This document shows, one piece after another, positions 25,401 through 36,222 of a stretch of DNA of 64,000 nucleotides. A program made the translations under genes and the position numbers. Position 1 is the stretch's first letter. Each line of letters opens with the position of its first letter. The stretch is from contig OW051471.1 in assembly GCA_932521025.1 (NCBI GenBank), positions 1,922,001 to 1,986,000 on the forward strand, written 5' to 3'. The notes under the pieces were generated by a model. It did no database searches, was not told where the DNA came from, and saw only the letters and a list, made by a program, of their open reading frames with translations. This DNA is from Oscheius onirici. Lineage: Eukaryota > Nematoda > Chromadorea > Rhabditida > Rhabditidae.

Positions 25401-27938
25401 ATTTTCTTAGGAATTGTTGTGTTCCTCTTCGAAAACAATTTTGGACGTTTCTATGGCAGCGTTTTATTCGGAGGCATATTTCGAACACCATACGAGGCTA
25501 CTACCCTTCTACTGAACTGTTATCTTTCACCAATTTCACTTAGTCGTCCCTATTGCGTGCATTTACTAGTTCTGTCAGCATTATTCTCGAATTCAATCAG
25601 GTCTGAATTTCTGGACCATTGTATGTTTCACAATTAGGATATAGGTTATCACGTTTTCATAACATTCAATGAGTATGTATCGTTATTTCGGTCCCAGCAA
25701 GAGTCGCAGACGAACATTATAAGTTCCCCAATTTTTAGTTTGCCTTGGATTGTTTATATGATTCGCACGTTTCTGATACGCGAAAAGTGAAACTATGGAA
25801 ACTATGAGGACTCATTGTCGGAGAAGAGAACAGAACTGTTTCAGCAATTCTATGCATGCGCCTGTGTTTATATTGCTACTAATCACTTGACGTTTTATCC
25901 TGGCAACGTTCGCTATTTCTAAATTTTATTTCATGAAATCTATAAAAAAAACGTTGGTCGGCTAATTCAGTTTTTTTTTTTGAATGACAGCTCAACAGCT
26001 AGTAGATTCGGTATTTTGCACTATAGGCTAAAGACCAGCCGGCTTCGCCGCCTGTCGGCTGCTTTTTTTACTCGCGTTTTTGACTTCTGATCCATTCTCC
26101 AGTCAACCGATCACTTCTGTCCCCTTCCCCAATCAACCGACCCCTTCTGATCCCTTTTCCGGCCATCCGATCCCTCTCTGAACTTATACAGATTCTCTCT
26201 CTGAACTTATACTTATATTTCCTACTCAAAACAATTTAGCAAAAATATTTGGCGAGGAGAGGAATCGAACCCGGGTCATCTGGGTGAAGACGGCGACTCT
26301 TAACAATACACCAAAATTTGAGGTCCCGGACAAACAAACATACAGAGTCCACCACAGACACCATTGCGTTTTAGTAGTAGAGATATGGAACATTGTAACA
26401 CTACTTTCAGAGCTAACACTTGTGAAATTCCGACTACGTAACTAGTTTTTTATGGAATGAAAATGATTCGAGATCAATGTTAGTGGAAACTAAAGACATG
26501 TAGAGACTGACTGAAACATTGCGCCGTTGATATCCGAAAAATAGAAAAATCTGTTGGAAAACACCTCATATTACTCTCTTATATTTTTTTACACTTTTTT
26601 CGTTTAGTGTATCTCGTTAGTACTATTTATTTTGGTCGTTTTAGGCAAGTTTTATAAAAACGCAGAATCAAACAATGAAGAAGTTTCTTATGTGTTTCAA
26701 GCTTAGGTTCTATTTACCTCCTTTTCTAATTTTTTTCTGCTTGTCCTTCTGACAATGTGAGCAGGGATGGGCGGATGATCCGCATCCGCGGATATCCGCG
26801 CTCATTTTCGACATCCGCAAAACCAAAAAAGTGACTATCCTCATCCGCATTTTTTTGCGCGGATTTGCGGATACGATACAGTTCTCAATTTTTTGACTTA
26901 ACTCACCGTTTCATCTGTTTCGTAATCTTTTTTTCATGTTTTTTATGCTGTTTTATGATTCTGCGTTGATATTCAACGATTTTTTCGTTCAACACGCATT
27001 GATTTTTCTCGCTGAAAACAATGATTTTTTCAAAATTCGCATCCGCGGATATCCGCCATAGTTGCTAAATTCGCATCCGCCACGGTTATATAACTTGCGG
27101 ATGCATCCGCACCGGATTTTGGGCGTGCGGATGTATCCGCATCCGCCATACCATTTTGACATCCGTCCATCCCTGAATGTGAGTGATCAAGTTCACTTTT
27201 TTTTGTAGTACTCATCCTTTTTTGAAAGTTCGGACCACCGGAATCGATAAGTGATTGCAAGATTCGTCTTTTTCGTATAAACTGAATATAAAACCTTGAA
27301 ATTTATCATTTTCTCTACTAACTGTACATAACTGCTCCTTTACCTTTCTGTCCCCCTGTCCCTTTATTCTCGAGCACTCGGTCTCTTTGACTCTCTCTCT
27401 CCCCACCCCCAGATTTCCTAAAAACTCACGTAACTGGAGCCTTGTCATGTCTTCCAAAGCCTTCCTCCTCCTGCAGTTCCAATTCTTCCTGAGCCTGATC
27501 ATCGATTCCTCCCTGGAAGAACTCGTCCGTCTTGTCGAGAACGGCATCCCATTCCTTCAAATCCATCAGATTCTTCTTCAGCTGACTGTCGCTGTCGTTC
27601 ATGTTCTTCACGTCCCTCTCCAGATCAGTCAATGTGCTTTCCAGCTGGTTCAGTTCGGCTTGTGGCATGATGGTGTAGTCTCCGTCGTCGACTTTTCCGC
27701 CAATTTCAATCTCATCCTTGACGATCTGACTCTCCAGGAAGCGCAGTTTGCGTTCCATTTCGTCGTGACGACGAATGTCTCGAACAAACATTCTCTGGAA
27801 GGCATTGACGTCCGGATTGAGGTCTTTGAACTGGACGTATGGCTGTTTTCCGAGCTCTGCTACACAATTGAAGGCTGCCTCTTTTTCAACTATGAGCTGG
27901 CAGAAGCTCATCGGCTCCGATCGCGTCAGCGATCCCAT
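13489..27938 (-). CDS. vha-5: V-type H+-ATPase 116-kDa subunit a (VHA-5-like)
   Basis: This is the membrane subunit a of the vacuolar proton pump. It couples rotation of the proteolipid ring to proton transport. Eleven exons (27430-27938, 25022-25145, 24722-24979, 22880-23116, 21941-22266, 19601-19843, 19475-19562, 17204-17557, 16324-16419, 16109-16223, 13489-13748) join in phase to 869 residues, normal for the family. The cytosolic N-terminal half starts [19 protein letters not shown]. The membrane half carries the hallmark [16 protein letters not shown] with the essential Arg at about 774, and [13 protein letters not shown] with Arg at about 838. Intron 6 uses a GC donor (AG|GCATAC). [13 protein letters not shown] resembles C. 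elegans VHA-5 as I remember it; the exact paralogue is less certain than the family. Confidence 0.93.
13871..14464. mobile_element. hAT-like non-autonomous element carrying receptor-gene DNA
   Basis: Termini are CAGGGTTGGGCGAACGTTC and its inverse. The 8-bp TSD GTACGCAC is perfect (13863-13870 and 14465-14472). These are hAT features. The ends are made of GTTCGTGTTCG words. The centre (14035-14262) is almost identical to 8405-8634, which is the receptor intron 3 acceptor plus four exon bases. It lies in the last V-ATPase intron. Confidence 0.85.
14491..15407. mobile_element. hAT-like non-autonomous element (GCGGAAA family)
   Basis: Left end CAGAGAAATATTTTTTCCGC, right end GCACATCTCTG, with a perfect 8-bp TSD CAAGACAT (14483-14490 and 15408-15415). 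The subterminal DNA is rich in TTTCCGCGGAAA words. Internal sequence is shared in inverted order with the element at 41134-42061. It lies only 18 bp beyond the TSD of the preceding element. Confidence 0.85.
15800..15905 (-). repeat. tRNA-derived SINE fragment
   Basis: On the minus strand a B-box-like CCGGTTCGATTCCGGCC follows a block related to CAATGGTCTCTGTCTGTCCG. No cloverleaf forms. It lies in V-ATPase intron 10. Confidence 0.45.
16886..16977 (+). other. Orphan exon-like segment antisense in V-ATPase intron
   Basis: A 92-nt stretch lies between an acceptor (CGTTTCTCATTGCAG) and a donor (AATCTCAG|GTGAGC). It is open throughout in one frame. The translation is hydrophobic and contains [18 protein letters not shown]. 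It lies on plus, opposite to the V-ATPase gene, in the intron between exons 8 and 9. No partner exon was found nearby. It may be a relic of a membrane-protein gene or one exon of an undetected nested gene. Confidence 0.35.
18131..18431. mobile_element. Palindromic MITE, GTCTGYTCAAAAAGA family
   Basis: The arms begin GTCTGCTCAAAAAGAAGAGG and continue through GATTTTAGCTCTTCC into TCGAGACCC, with the inverse at the right end. The right arm is split by the nested element at 18287-18406. One arm of the same family is at 2829-2940. It is in V-ATPase intron 7. Confidence 0.75.
18287..18406. mobile_element. Nested 120-bp palindromic element with 9-bp TSD
   Basis: It begins GGGTCGAGGACTTTATGTAG and ends with the inverse. 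It is flanked by perfect 9-bp copies of TAATCCCTC (18278-18286 and 18407-18415). A 9-bp duplication is typical of Mutator-like transposition. It interrupts an older palindromic MITE. The interior repeats further TTTCTACATAAAGTCC hairpins. Confidence 0.8.
20211..20460 (+). repeat. SINE-like dispersed repeat, copy 2
   Basis: Second copy of the repeat at 12181-12460. Both share ATGGTGTCTGTCGTGGACTC-like starts and GAAAGCCGTCGTAGACGG-like ends. It lies in V-ATPase intron 5. Confidence 0.6.
20690..21110. mobile_element. Long inverted-repeat element with GC-rich ends
   Basis: Two arms of about 200 bp face each other around 20905. Both contain GCGGCGGGCTAAAAAAATTC, AATTGGAAGAAAATCGAAAA and a terminal AGGCTTGTTGA word. 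No TSD was recognised. A related GC-rich end lies at 22556-22665 in the next intron. Confidence 0.65.
24392..24662 (+). CDS. Small secreted protein nested antisense in V-ATPase intron 3
   Basis: I do not recognise the family. Exons 24392-24533 and 24580-24662 join across a 46-nt intron (G|GTACGT ... TTCTTTCAG) to a 74-residue protein. The first 20 or so residues are a classic signal peptide: [13 protein letters not shown] preceded by MLTVYN, cleavage likely near SLA-P. The mature part has an acidic stretch, two cysteines spaced CVQDC (39 and 43), and a basic end with RRKQR. It lies inside the V-ATPase intron bounded by exons 3 and 4, on the other strand. CCCATAAAAG, about 45 nt upstream, could serve as a TATA-like element, and AAATAAAT overlaps the stop. 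It could be a neuropeptide-like or effector peptide, or a chance structure. Confidence 0.5.
26245..26375 (-). repeat. tRNA-derived SINE fragment
   Basis: Minus-strand sequence has a B-box-like CCGGGTTCGATTCCTC downstream of ATGGTGTCTGTGGTGGACTC, the block seen in the SINE-like copies at 12181 and 20211. It has no acceptor stem. It is in V-ATPase intron 1. Confidence 0.5.
26762..27175. mobile_element. hAT-like non-autonomous element, 414 bp
   Basis: Ends are CAGGGATGGGCGGATG and its near inverse CATCCGTCCATCCCTG. A perfect 8-bp TSD AATGTGAG lies at 26754-26761 and 27176-27183. Subterminal DNA is full of GCGGATATCCGC words. There is no coding capacity. It is in V-ATPase intron 1. Confidence 0.88.
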
Positions 27939-27965
27939 TCTTGTTCTGGAAAATGTTTGGTTTTT
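27936..27965 (-). promoter_or_regulatory. Spliced-leader acceptor of V-ATPase gene
   Basis: On the minus strand CATTTTCCAG is followed by a 7-nt leader AACAAGA and the ATG. An acceptor this close to the start, without a recognisable upstream exon, is the usual SL trans-splice site of nematodes. It supports the chosen start over the longer upstream frame. Confidence 0.6.
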
Positions 27966-29559
27966 CAAAGACAAGCTATTGAAAACGATAGAAAAGGAAG
28001 AGTTATATAGAGAAAGTGGAACATTTTAAAACAACCAAATCATGAAAAGGTGGGAAGTTTTAGTCAGTAAAATATGGTTTGTTGAATAAATTAGATGTCA
28101 ATATTCTAACCCGTTCTTTTCAGGGAAAGCACGGCGCCAAAATCTTGACTGAGCATTCTTCTTTCATCTGTGCGTGAGACTGCTCCAACGCTAGAGGATA
28201 ATGTGCTTTTAGCAAAAGAGAATTCCAAAAAAGGAATTGAGAGGAAAAGCAGAAGTATACGAAGAGACTGAAACAGTTTACAACAACCTGAACTCTCTTC
28301 TCAAAAAGGACTAGAAACTGTTTGACTCTGGTTTTTACGGAAAATTAATGGAAAATTAACGTAAGGAAATGAAAAGAAAAGTGTAGAGGGAGTAAAATGC
28401 GAGCAAAATAATGGTTTTCCGAACAGCCAGAGAATTATCAGGCGGAGAACCAGAGCGCTTTGAAAACGTGTAGGAAAAAGAAATCAAATTTTAGAGAAAA
28501 ACAGCGGTTATCAGGACAGGTTGAAGCTTATGAAAACACTCAAAGGCTAAAGAGAAAAGTCAGACAGTGTTTGACTAGTCAATGTACCGATCAGAGAGAC
28601 AGAAGAGTAGCGCAATCACGGGCAGAAATAAACCGCTTACCAGAGGGGATTATCGACAGGAGAGGGGGATGAAATTACAGGGCGTTTTTCATGTTCATTC
28701 AAATTTTTTGCTGAAAATGCGAGACTGACCACACAATAGTTGCATATCAATTTGCCGATACTCATAGAGGTGTTGAAACTTTTCAGAATCCCAGTCAAGA
28801 TCAGAGAACCTGGTTCTGTTTTATAGTATACAGCCAGAAGAGGAATTCAAAAACAATTTATAGAAAGTTGGTAGAACCTGCAGAAATAGAACTTCTTGCG
28901 GCATATTTATAAAAAGCCTTACAATTAGTGACCGAACTCAAGTTATTCGTCCGCCTCCAAACTAGCTTTGAAAGGCAAAGAAAAGAACTGTGTCAGGCAA
29001 AAGCTGGAATTATTCAATCCCAAAAAGGATGCACATAAACTTTTCCGGGAGAGGAAACTTTTTTCTCTGACTAGACAGGCAAAAAGAACCGAAAAAGGCA
29101 GATTTGAGTAAAGTTTACAGACCAACGAAAGATAAGTAACAGTTTTGATTGAGACTGGCAGATACCAAGACAAACTGAAACATTTTGAGACCAATTCTAC
29201 AAGCTACAGACGTAAGTCACAAAGACTGAACTTTATTTACTTTCGAAGTTACTAAACATTGTTTTCCGGAACTTTTAGAGCCAACGAGCAATTGGCACAT
29301 TCACAGGGTGAAGTTTTTGACGGAAAAAGAAAGCTATTGGTGCCGTGATTAGACAAACCTTTGGTCGGGACAAACTTGTGAAGTCTGTATTTCTCAACCT
29401 TTCCAAAAGCTTCTGAAATCGAATGATCTGAATAGTGTGCAATACTTGGATCTACTACATCAGTTTTAATGAAACTGACACATGTATATTTAGTTTGAAG
29501 CATTTGCGGAACTATTCGTTGAGTATCCTGAATTTGTGGCTACAAGGTTGGCAACGCCC

Positions 29560-29980
29560 TTCCAGGGCTAAAGTACAAATTCATGACTTCGCTCTGTCAC
29601 GAAACCCCAGTCGTGATTTCCCTTTCATTCCTCCTTTGTTACTCTCCTCCAGTCACTCTCCCTGACCCGCCAAAGAAACTACCGAAATTGTATTAGAAGC
29701 CGCTCCCTCTCAAGCCGAATTTCAAAATGTAGGACCTGAACGGATCGCCCGGCCCGTTCCTAGCTTTAGTGAGTCTCAGTCCTACTGTCCCTTCCTTCTC
29801 CCCTTGTCACTCTGTTCCAGACACCCATTCTCTCAAAATAAACTAAGAAATTTATAATAACCCTTCACCCACTTGCTTTTCCTGTCGCGAATTGTTAAAA
29901 CTAATTTGGGCACAAAGCTCCCCTCCTTATCCTCAATTAGAGCCTCAGACACACGAACACACACAGACTTGGGAGCAATT
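29560..29980 (+). repeat. Dispersed interspersed repeat, copy 2
   Basis: Same ordered blocks as 2320-2690: CCAGGGCTAAA, CTTCGCTCTGTCACG, GTCACTCTGTTCCAG, CCTGTCGCGAATTGTTA and GGGAGCAATTTAAA. A third, shorter copy follows at 30400-30600. Confidence 0.6.
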
Positions 29981-30164
29981 TAAAATAGACAAGTTGTGCT
30001 ACGCCCCTCCGGGGCTAAGTGACTTAGTTTTGTCCTTTTCAAAACATAACAGTTAACAGTTTGCTATTTGATCCCTCTCCAGATAATAGATGAGAGTAGC
30101 TTAATACTGTAAACGAAGCAAAAATACAACGTGCAAGGTCTGAAAATACAGAGACAGAACTCTG

Positions 30165-30245
30165 TCCCTCTGTCCCTCTGACGTTCTCTCTATCCTTCCG
30201 TCTCTCTGTCCCTCTGTCCCTCTGTCCCCTGTCCCTCTGTTTCTA
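30165..30245 (+). repeat. CTGTCCCTCT simple repeat
   Basis: An imperfect tandem array of CTGTCCCTCT units inside the intergenic region. There is nothing else of note. Confidence 0.8.
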
Positions 30246-33067
30246 ATTTCTCGACACTTTCTCTCTGTCCACCCTTGCATTCTGCAATGTGCTCTGCCCT
30301 TCCCGGTTTTCTCGTATCCCTGTCCATGCTCCTGTTCTCCCCTATCCCTGTTCTCTTGTTCACCCCGTTGGAGCTAAAGTTATAGCCCTTTCCCGTATTC
30401 CTAACCCGCACTTGATTCTTTACTGTCTGGAAACTGAAAGTCAAAAATAATCAAAGTCCACGTGCAAATTGACTTGTCTAAACTTGTTACACTAACTCCT
30501 TTCCCCTTAATTGTGCGCACAAATTGCTCCATTTTGAGTGCCAATTAAAGCTTCCGACAGACACACACATGCACACACAGAGACGCGAGAGCATTTTTAA
30601 GTGGATGGGTATCGTAAGGAATTTTGTATTGATCTAACTTTCTTCTTAGTAGCCGCTGAACAGAGATTAATCGGCCTGTCAACTCTGGGATGTGTCAGAC
30701 AGGGCAAGTATTCAAATGTAAAATGTTTTCAATATGCATACAGAAGAAAGTTCACAACATCTTCCAACTTTCCATTGCTTATAAGTAGTTTGTTTGAAGA
30801 AAAAAAAGAAATAAGGTCACGCATACAGCCACGGTCACTGTCTCAAAACAGCTTATTGTTAGAAGTACCAGAAAATGACTGTTCTCTTCTGGAAGGGAAC
30901 ATCACAGTCAAGTAACAAAAGAAAAAGAGTCAATGACTCAAATAAGTCATTGGTATGCTTTTTTTTGAGAAAAACGTCAGCGCCCTGAAACCAGGAATCA
31001 CTGGTTGGTCTTCCCTCCGTCAGACAAATAGCAAAGCGATTACATGGTAAACTGGTAACATCATAGAGGTCATACCTCTGCGCCCCAAGGCAAACAATAG
31101 GAAAACGAGAGATCAGTAAAAGTCCGGGGCAGGGATTAGTCATAGTGAAGAACTTTGATTGTACGAGGATTTGGGAACTCCATTAGCGCTTTCAGGATTG
31201 GCAATCCAGTAAGGGTTATGAATGAAACATGCAGAAGTTTTGGAAACTTCGGAAAATGAGTAAGATCAAGGCAGAGAAGGAAACAATATGGAAAAAATTA
31301 TATATATAAAGGCAAAGAAACAGAAAGTGAAAGCAGAATTTCTTGTTTTTCTAGAAATCTGACAGTTATGAACACTCTTTGTCAGACTGCTATGCAGATC
31401 CTGTCCGGTGAAAAAAAACCAATAAGTAGAAAAAAAACTGTAGCTACGAAGCTGAAAACGCTACCGGAATAAAGACAAGGATATGAGCATATGGAACATC
31501 AAAATACTTTCGAATGATACTATTTTACACTCATTAATCCATATCAGGTTCACTCTCAACGGAACCGTTCCTTTAGGCATTGGAGGCAACTGCGTTGCAA
31601 AATGTAAACGCTATCGGAATAGAAGAATCAGGAAGAGAACCACAGTAAATTTTGAATATAGACACTAATTTGCTTATATTTCTGTTTTGCTTCACAGTCC
31701 CAATAAATTTTGAAGGCATTGTGGAAGGTACTGACAAGGGAGATGCGATCTGAATCTTTCTAATACTTATAGGATGTTCAGAGTTTGTTCAACTGGCGGG
31801 TGATGCTCATAAGAACAGAGAGTATGTTCACTAAAAGCAGCAACCATCACTATGACCTCGCACATTTCTGCTAAAAAAAACTATCCGAAAATCTCGAAAA
31901 GTTATGGAAGAACGAGGGCACCAAAAAACCGTAACGAAAAAGTTCAGTCGACACAAAAGTTGGCTTAGTTTTCTGTTTGTAATCACATCGACATTTGCTT
32001 TTGATTCTCAAGCAATCTTCCGAGAAAAAAACTATAGAGTTCGAGTTGCAAAGTGGATAGTTCCTTACCAGATTCCGTAAAATAGTTGTGCAACATTCAA
32101 GAGATACCATAACTATAAAGCATAAAACAAAAGACCAAAAATTGATCTTCCTGCAGTCAGGGGCACCTTTCCCCTTGGAAGAACCTGTTAGGCAAGCCAT
32201 TTTTCTCTCTTTCTACACGGGAAACTGACCTTGACTTTAGAGCCGTTTGAAGTTCAGACTGATTACTAGAGAAGTTCTTAGAATGTTCTAGAGCAGTATG
32301 AATTCCCAAAAGAAATAGCCCTCCGGCAAGAGATAGACAGAGGGAGACACGTCTTTTTCCCACACGATTTTATTGGATTCTGGCGTCTCGTTTCATATTA
32401 GTCAGGCCAGTTCTTTTGGATAGTCAGGACAGGGACAGGGACAGGGACTTCCTAGACAATCTCTCCGTCCCATCTAGACTTCGAAATTATCAAAGAAAAA
32501 TATCAGAGGGGTCCAAAACGATTGCGACTGAGAAAAACATGAGCACCTGTCTCCTTTCCTCTATTGTGTGGTATCAAAACCGTCCCATGCCCGTCGGAAG
32601 GAGGAAAAATACAAACACAATGATAATATTTGAACAGTGACTAGTGGTCTGGGGTAGTGGGGAAAATGAAAGGAATTTGGGCAAATTGAAAAGAGCCTTT
32701 TATTGAGAAAAATACAGAGATTCACCGAGGTAAAGGTCGACAGAGATACAGAGAATTTTTGTAAGAATGCCATCGCAAACTATACAGTAACTATGAGAGT
32801 ACTCGACCACGTCTAAATCCTCCTTGTAGTTCTATACTGACAGTGAAACATGACTCAATGTCCTCCAGAAAACAACAAGTTCCATATTTTTCAAGAGGAA
32901 TCAATTTGCAAAGACTTTCAATGCTACTATGTGGAACTGGAAAAGGCTGGTCTAACAGGCCACACGAAACAAGTGTTTTGAGAGAAGTTTCTATAGTTTT
33001 TGCAAGCAAAATAGACTTCGAGAACGGTTTCTAGAGACTTCCCGCGAGAAAATTCTTCACTAGAGAT

Positions 33068-33275
33068 AAAGTCTGTTCAAAAAAAAAAGTACGCAACAGT
33101 AACCCATAAATATTTCGTTTCGAGAACCACAAATCCCCGAAGCGCGCCAATTCACCGTTGAGAAAATCAAGAAATCGGTTTGAATTGTTGCCGTTTACCC
33201 TGAAAATCAGGGGTTTGTGGTTCTCGAAGCGAAATATTTATGGGTTACTGTTGCGTTCTTTTTTTTGAACAGACT
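33068..33275. mobile_element. Palindromic MITE, GTCTGTTCAAAA family
   Basis: Outer arms AAAGTCTGTTCAAAA and inverse; inner arms CAACAGTAACCCATAAATAT and inverse. It shares outer ends with 18131-18431 and 50310-50497 and both outer and inner arms with 11374-11531. Confidence 0.75.
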
Positions 33276-33469
33276 TTAAGAGTGGGAAAAGATTAGGATT
33301 ACTGTAGCTGATAAGCTGTTATCTCTTCCCATCCAAGGCATTCCTTATCATCAAAAAAGTGTATACTGTAGGAAGAGATAGCCTAAAGATAAGAAATGAG
33401 GAAAAGGTAGATTTCCTCGAAGAAAAGAGCTAGCTCGAGGCGGTTCTCGGAGAAGGGCTGGCCATCGCC

Positions 33470-33640
33470 CTAGACAAACAGTCCTAGGGTTCCACAAGAG
33501 TCTAGAGTGCTGCGGCTTTTTGGGTGGAAACGGTGGTAGATGTCGATTTGATCGCCCTCGGGAGGAAGGATCATTCGATGGTCTTCGGCCCCGCGCCCGC
33601 TGTCTGCGTCTCTCCCAGCGAGAGACCTGGAAACGATGGA
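33470..33640 (-). other. Possible unassigned exon
   Basis: A GC-richer island 130 bp downstream of the nucleolin stop. On minus it starts after a good acceptor (CATCGTTTCCAG, about 33630). One frame runs to a stop near 33470 (contains LPPEGDQIDIYHRF), and a second frame stays open longer. I recognise neither. It could be an alternative last exon of the nucleolin gene or non-coding. Confidence 0.2.
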
Positions 33641-33765
33641 AGGTTTATGTGAAAATGAAAGGCAACAAGAACAATCAACGAGGGTGAGGAGAGGATCAAA
33701 AACGTAACAGAAAGTCAACGAATCGCAAACTATACAGTAACGGTGAGAATAACGAGGGAAAAGTT

Positions 33766-36211
33766 TTACTCGTCATCTTCTTCCTCGTCGGATGAAGACG
33801 GGGGAGGAGCAGCCTTCTTCTGGTTCTTCTTCTGCTGGATAGAAGCCTTCTTCGTCACGGGAGTCTTCTTCGTTACAGCCGTCTTCGTCTCCGGCTTGGC
33901 AACCTCGACAATTCCTTCGTCGCTGGACGGATACTGATCGTCGTCATCCTCGTCAGAACTGGCCGGCTTCTTTGAGTTGACGACAGCCTTCTTGGCCAGT
34001 GTTTTGTTCACTTGCTGAAAAATTTAAGGTTACTCGAGTAAAAACAACTATCTTTCAAGCTTGTGTGGAAATTTCAAAAGGATTACTAACCTTAGCCTTT
34101 GCCAACTTGGCCTCCTTGTTCACAATCCGGGCGTAGAAGACGTCCACGCTGCTTCCTCCCAACTTGAGGCCTTTGCCCTTTTTGAAGGCGGCAGCAGCAT
34201 CTTCTTCTGCGGAGAATTTTACGAAAACGCGTCTGAAAAACAAAAGTTAGTCCGGCAAGAGAAAGAATCACTCACTTGAGGCCGTTGTGCATGTCGTGGA
34301 AAACTAGGTTGATAGACTTCGGGAAGACGGCTTTCACAGCTGCGCTGTCGACTTTTCTTCCGAGGCCGTTGATCATGAGCTCGAGGGGGTTGATGGGAGT
34401 GCTGTCGCGTGCTAAAACGAGTTTAGTTAGAAGATGAAATGGCTTACGTGTAGAATCATTGTGAGCAGCAGACTTGTCGCCACAACGATCGACGAAGAGC
34501 GTCTTGTCGCCGAGTTTCTTGCCCTGGAGCTGACTGAAGGCCTTCTCACAGGCGGCTTCTGTCCGGAAGACGAACCAGCCGAAGTTGCTGTGCGGGCGAT
34601 GACGAACAGAGTCGATGTCGTTGGCCAAGGCTTGAAGTTCTTGCTCCTTGATAGACTTGGGGAAGTTCTTGATGAAGAGACTGCGACGATCACGCTCCAC
34701 ACGACGCTGGTGCTCCTCAGCAACGACGGGATTGTCTTCAATTTTGGCTTGCTTGCCGGAGGGGGCCTCGTCTTCGACCTTTCTCTTGGTTCCCTTGGTA
34801 GTAGAGGGAGCAACAGCTACGACGGGAGCCTTCTTGGCAGGAGCAGCGGCCTTCTTTCCATTAACAGCAGGCTTGGCGACCTCTTCTTCCTCCTCATCTT
34901 CGTCCTCTTCCTCATCACCATCCTCATCTTCAACCTCTTCGTCTTCTTCCTCATCCTCGTCGCTCTCTTCAAAGTTGAGCTGTGGCTTGGTGACGACGCC
35001 GGTCTTCGGGTGAGGAGTGGAGGGAGTCTTCTTGGTCTGAAAATTGAAGATTACTGGCATTTTTCAAACACACAAAAAGCAAACAAACTCACTGAAGTGA
35101 CGGGAGTAGAAGCTGAAGCAATGCCGCCCTTCTTTCCAGGAGTGAGAGCAGTCTTCTTGACGGGTTCGACGACTTCCTCGTCCTCCTCTTCTTCCTCGTC
35201 CTCTCCTTCTTCCTCCTCGTCTTCGCCTTCATCTTCCTCCTCGTCATCATCGTCCTCATCATCATCACTTTCTTCCTCGACGACAGGAGCAGCAGCCTCT
35301 TCTTCCTCGTCATCATCTTCCTCTTCATCGTCGTCATCCTCATCATCTTCGTCAGATTCTTGAGCAGCGACAGGACCTTTGCCAGCGAGCTTCTTCTTAG
35401 GAGCTGGAGTCTCCTCCTCCTCCTCGTCTTCATCTTCGACCTCCTCGTCAAGCTCCTCATCCTCGTCGGATTCGGGCTCAGGAACAGGCTGCTTCTTGGC
35501 GGCGCTTTTCGGCGTGGCTGGAGCCTTCTTGGCAGATTTTGGGGTGGGGACGGCTACCTCCTCCTCTTCGTCATCATCGTCCTCGTAGCGCTTCTTCTGC
35601 TTGCCGTTGGTGACTGGAGTGTTGGGAACTGACTTGGCCTTCTTCGCGGGGACCTGGTTCTCATCTGAAAGACGAGATATTAGCCATATGATACAAGAAA
35701 TGAGAATGAAGGGTCAGAAATGTGATAAGAGCTTACCATCCTCTTCATCATCGAACTGTCTCCTTTTCTCGCTGTAGGGAGCCTTGAATCCGCCTCGTCC
35801 CCCACGGGGTGTGAAGCTGCCACGTCCGCCACGGAAGCCTCCTCTGTCACCTCCACGCCCACGGAATCCGCCGCCATCTCGATCGGCTCCACGGAAGCCG
35901 CCACGCCCGCGAAATCCACCACGGTCACCTCGAGGACTGAAACCGCCTGAAAGAAAGGGTTAGAAAATATGGGTGATTGAAAACGAACCTCGTCCACCTC
36001 TGGGGCTGAACTCTTTCCGTTGGCCGAAGGCCATGTCGCCTCTGCCTCGTCCGCCACGGAAGCCAGGACTGCCGCCTCGTCCGCCACGGAATCCAGGACT
36101 GCCTCCGCGGAATCCTCCGCCATCACCGCCTCTGCCTCCGCGGTATCCTCCTCCGCCACCACCGCCTCCGCGGAATGGACTTCTTCCTCTGCTGGGACCG
36201 TCGAATCCCAT
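33766..36211 (-). CDS. nucl-1: Nucleolin-like protein with N-terminal RGG domain
   Basis: This nucleolar RNA-binding protein acts in pre-rRNA processing and organisation of the nucleolus. Seven exons (35989-36211, 35737-35946, 35093-35664, 34448-35036, 34276-34411, 34091-34232, 33766-34014) join in phase to 706 residues. Residues 1-140 are glycine- and arginine-rich (GGFRGG, RGGRG). About 150-400 alternate long Glu/Asp tracts with Lys/Pro/Ala linkers. RRM1 starts near 453 (SLFIKNFPKS ... GWFVFRTE) and RRM2 follows (LELMINGLGRK ... RVFVKFS). An acidic tail ends SSSDEEEDDE. Vertebrate nucleolin has its RGG domain at the C-terminus; here it is N-terminal. The ATG sits 11 nt behind TTTCAG (36223-36224), a likely SL site. 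C. elegans K07H8.10 is the probable orthologue. Confidence 0.88.
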
Positions 36212-36222
36212 TGTGTTGAGAT

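Larger units (their letters stand above)
27966..33423. other. Long intergenic region upstream of V-ATPase gene
   Basis: No gene is supported in this 5.4 kb. It holds two copies of the dispersed repeat (29560-29980 and 30400-30600), a CTGTCCCTCT simple repeat (30165-30245), a palindromic MITE (33068-33275), and a short duplicated word ATCGCAAACTATACAGTAAC (32772-32791; near-copy from 33720). The part next to the V-ATPase start probably holds its promoter. Confidence 0.55.

Noticed and set aside
34434-35363. Long plus-strand open frame rich in serine
   Set aside because: It is the antisense of the Glu/Asp-coding (GAG/GAT) tracts of the nucleolin gene; complementary TCC/TCA triplets read as serine runs.
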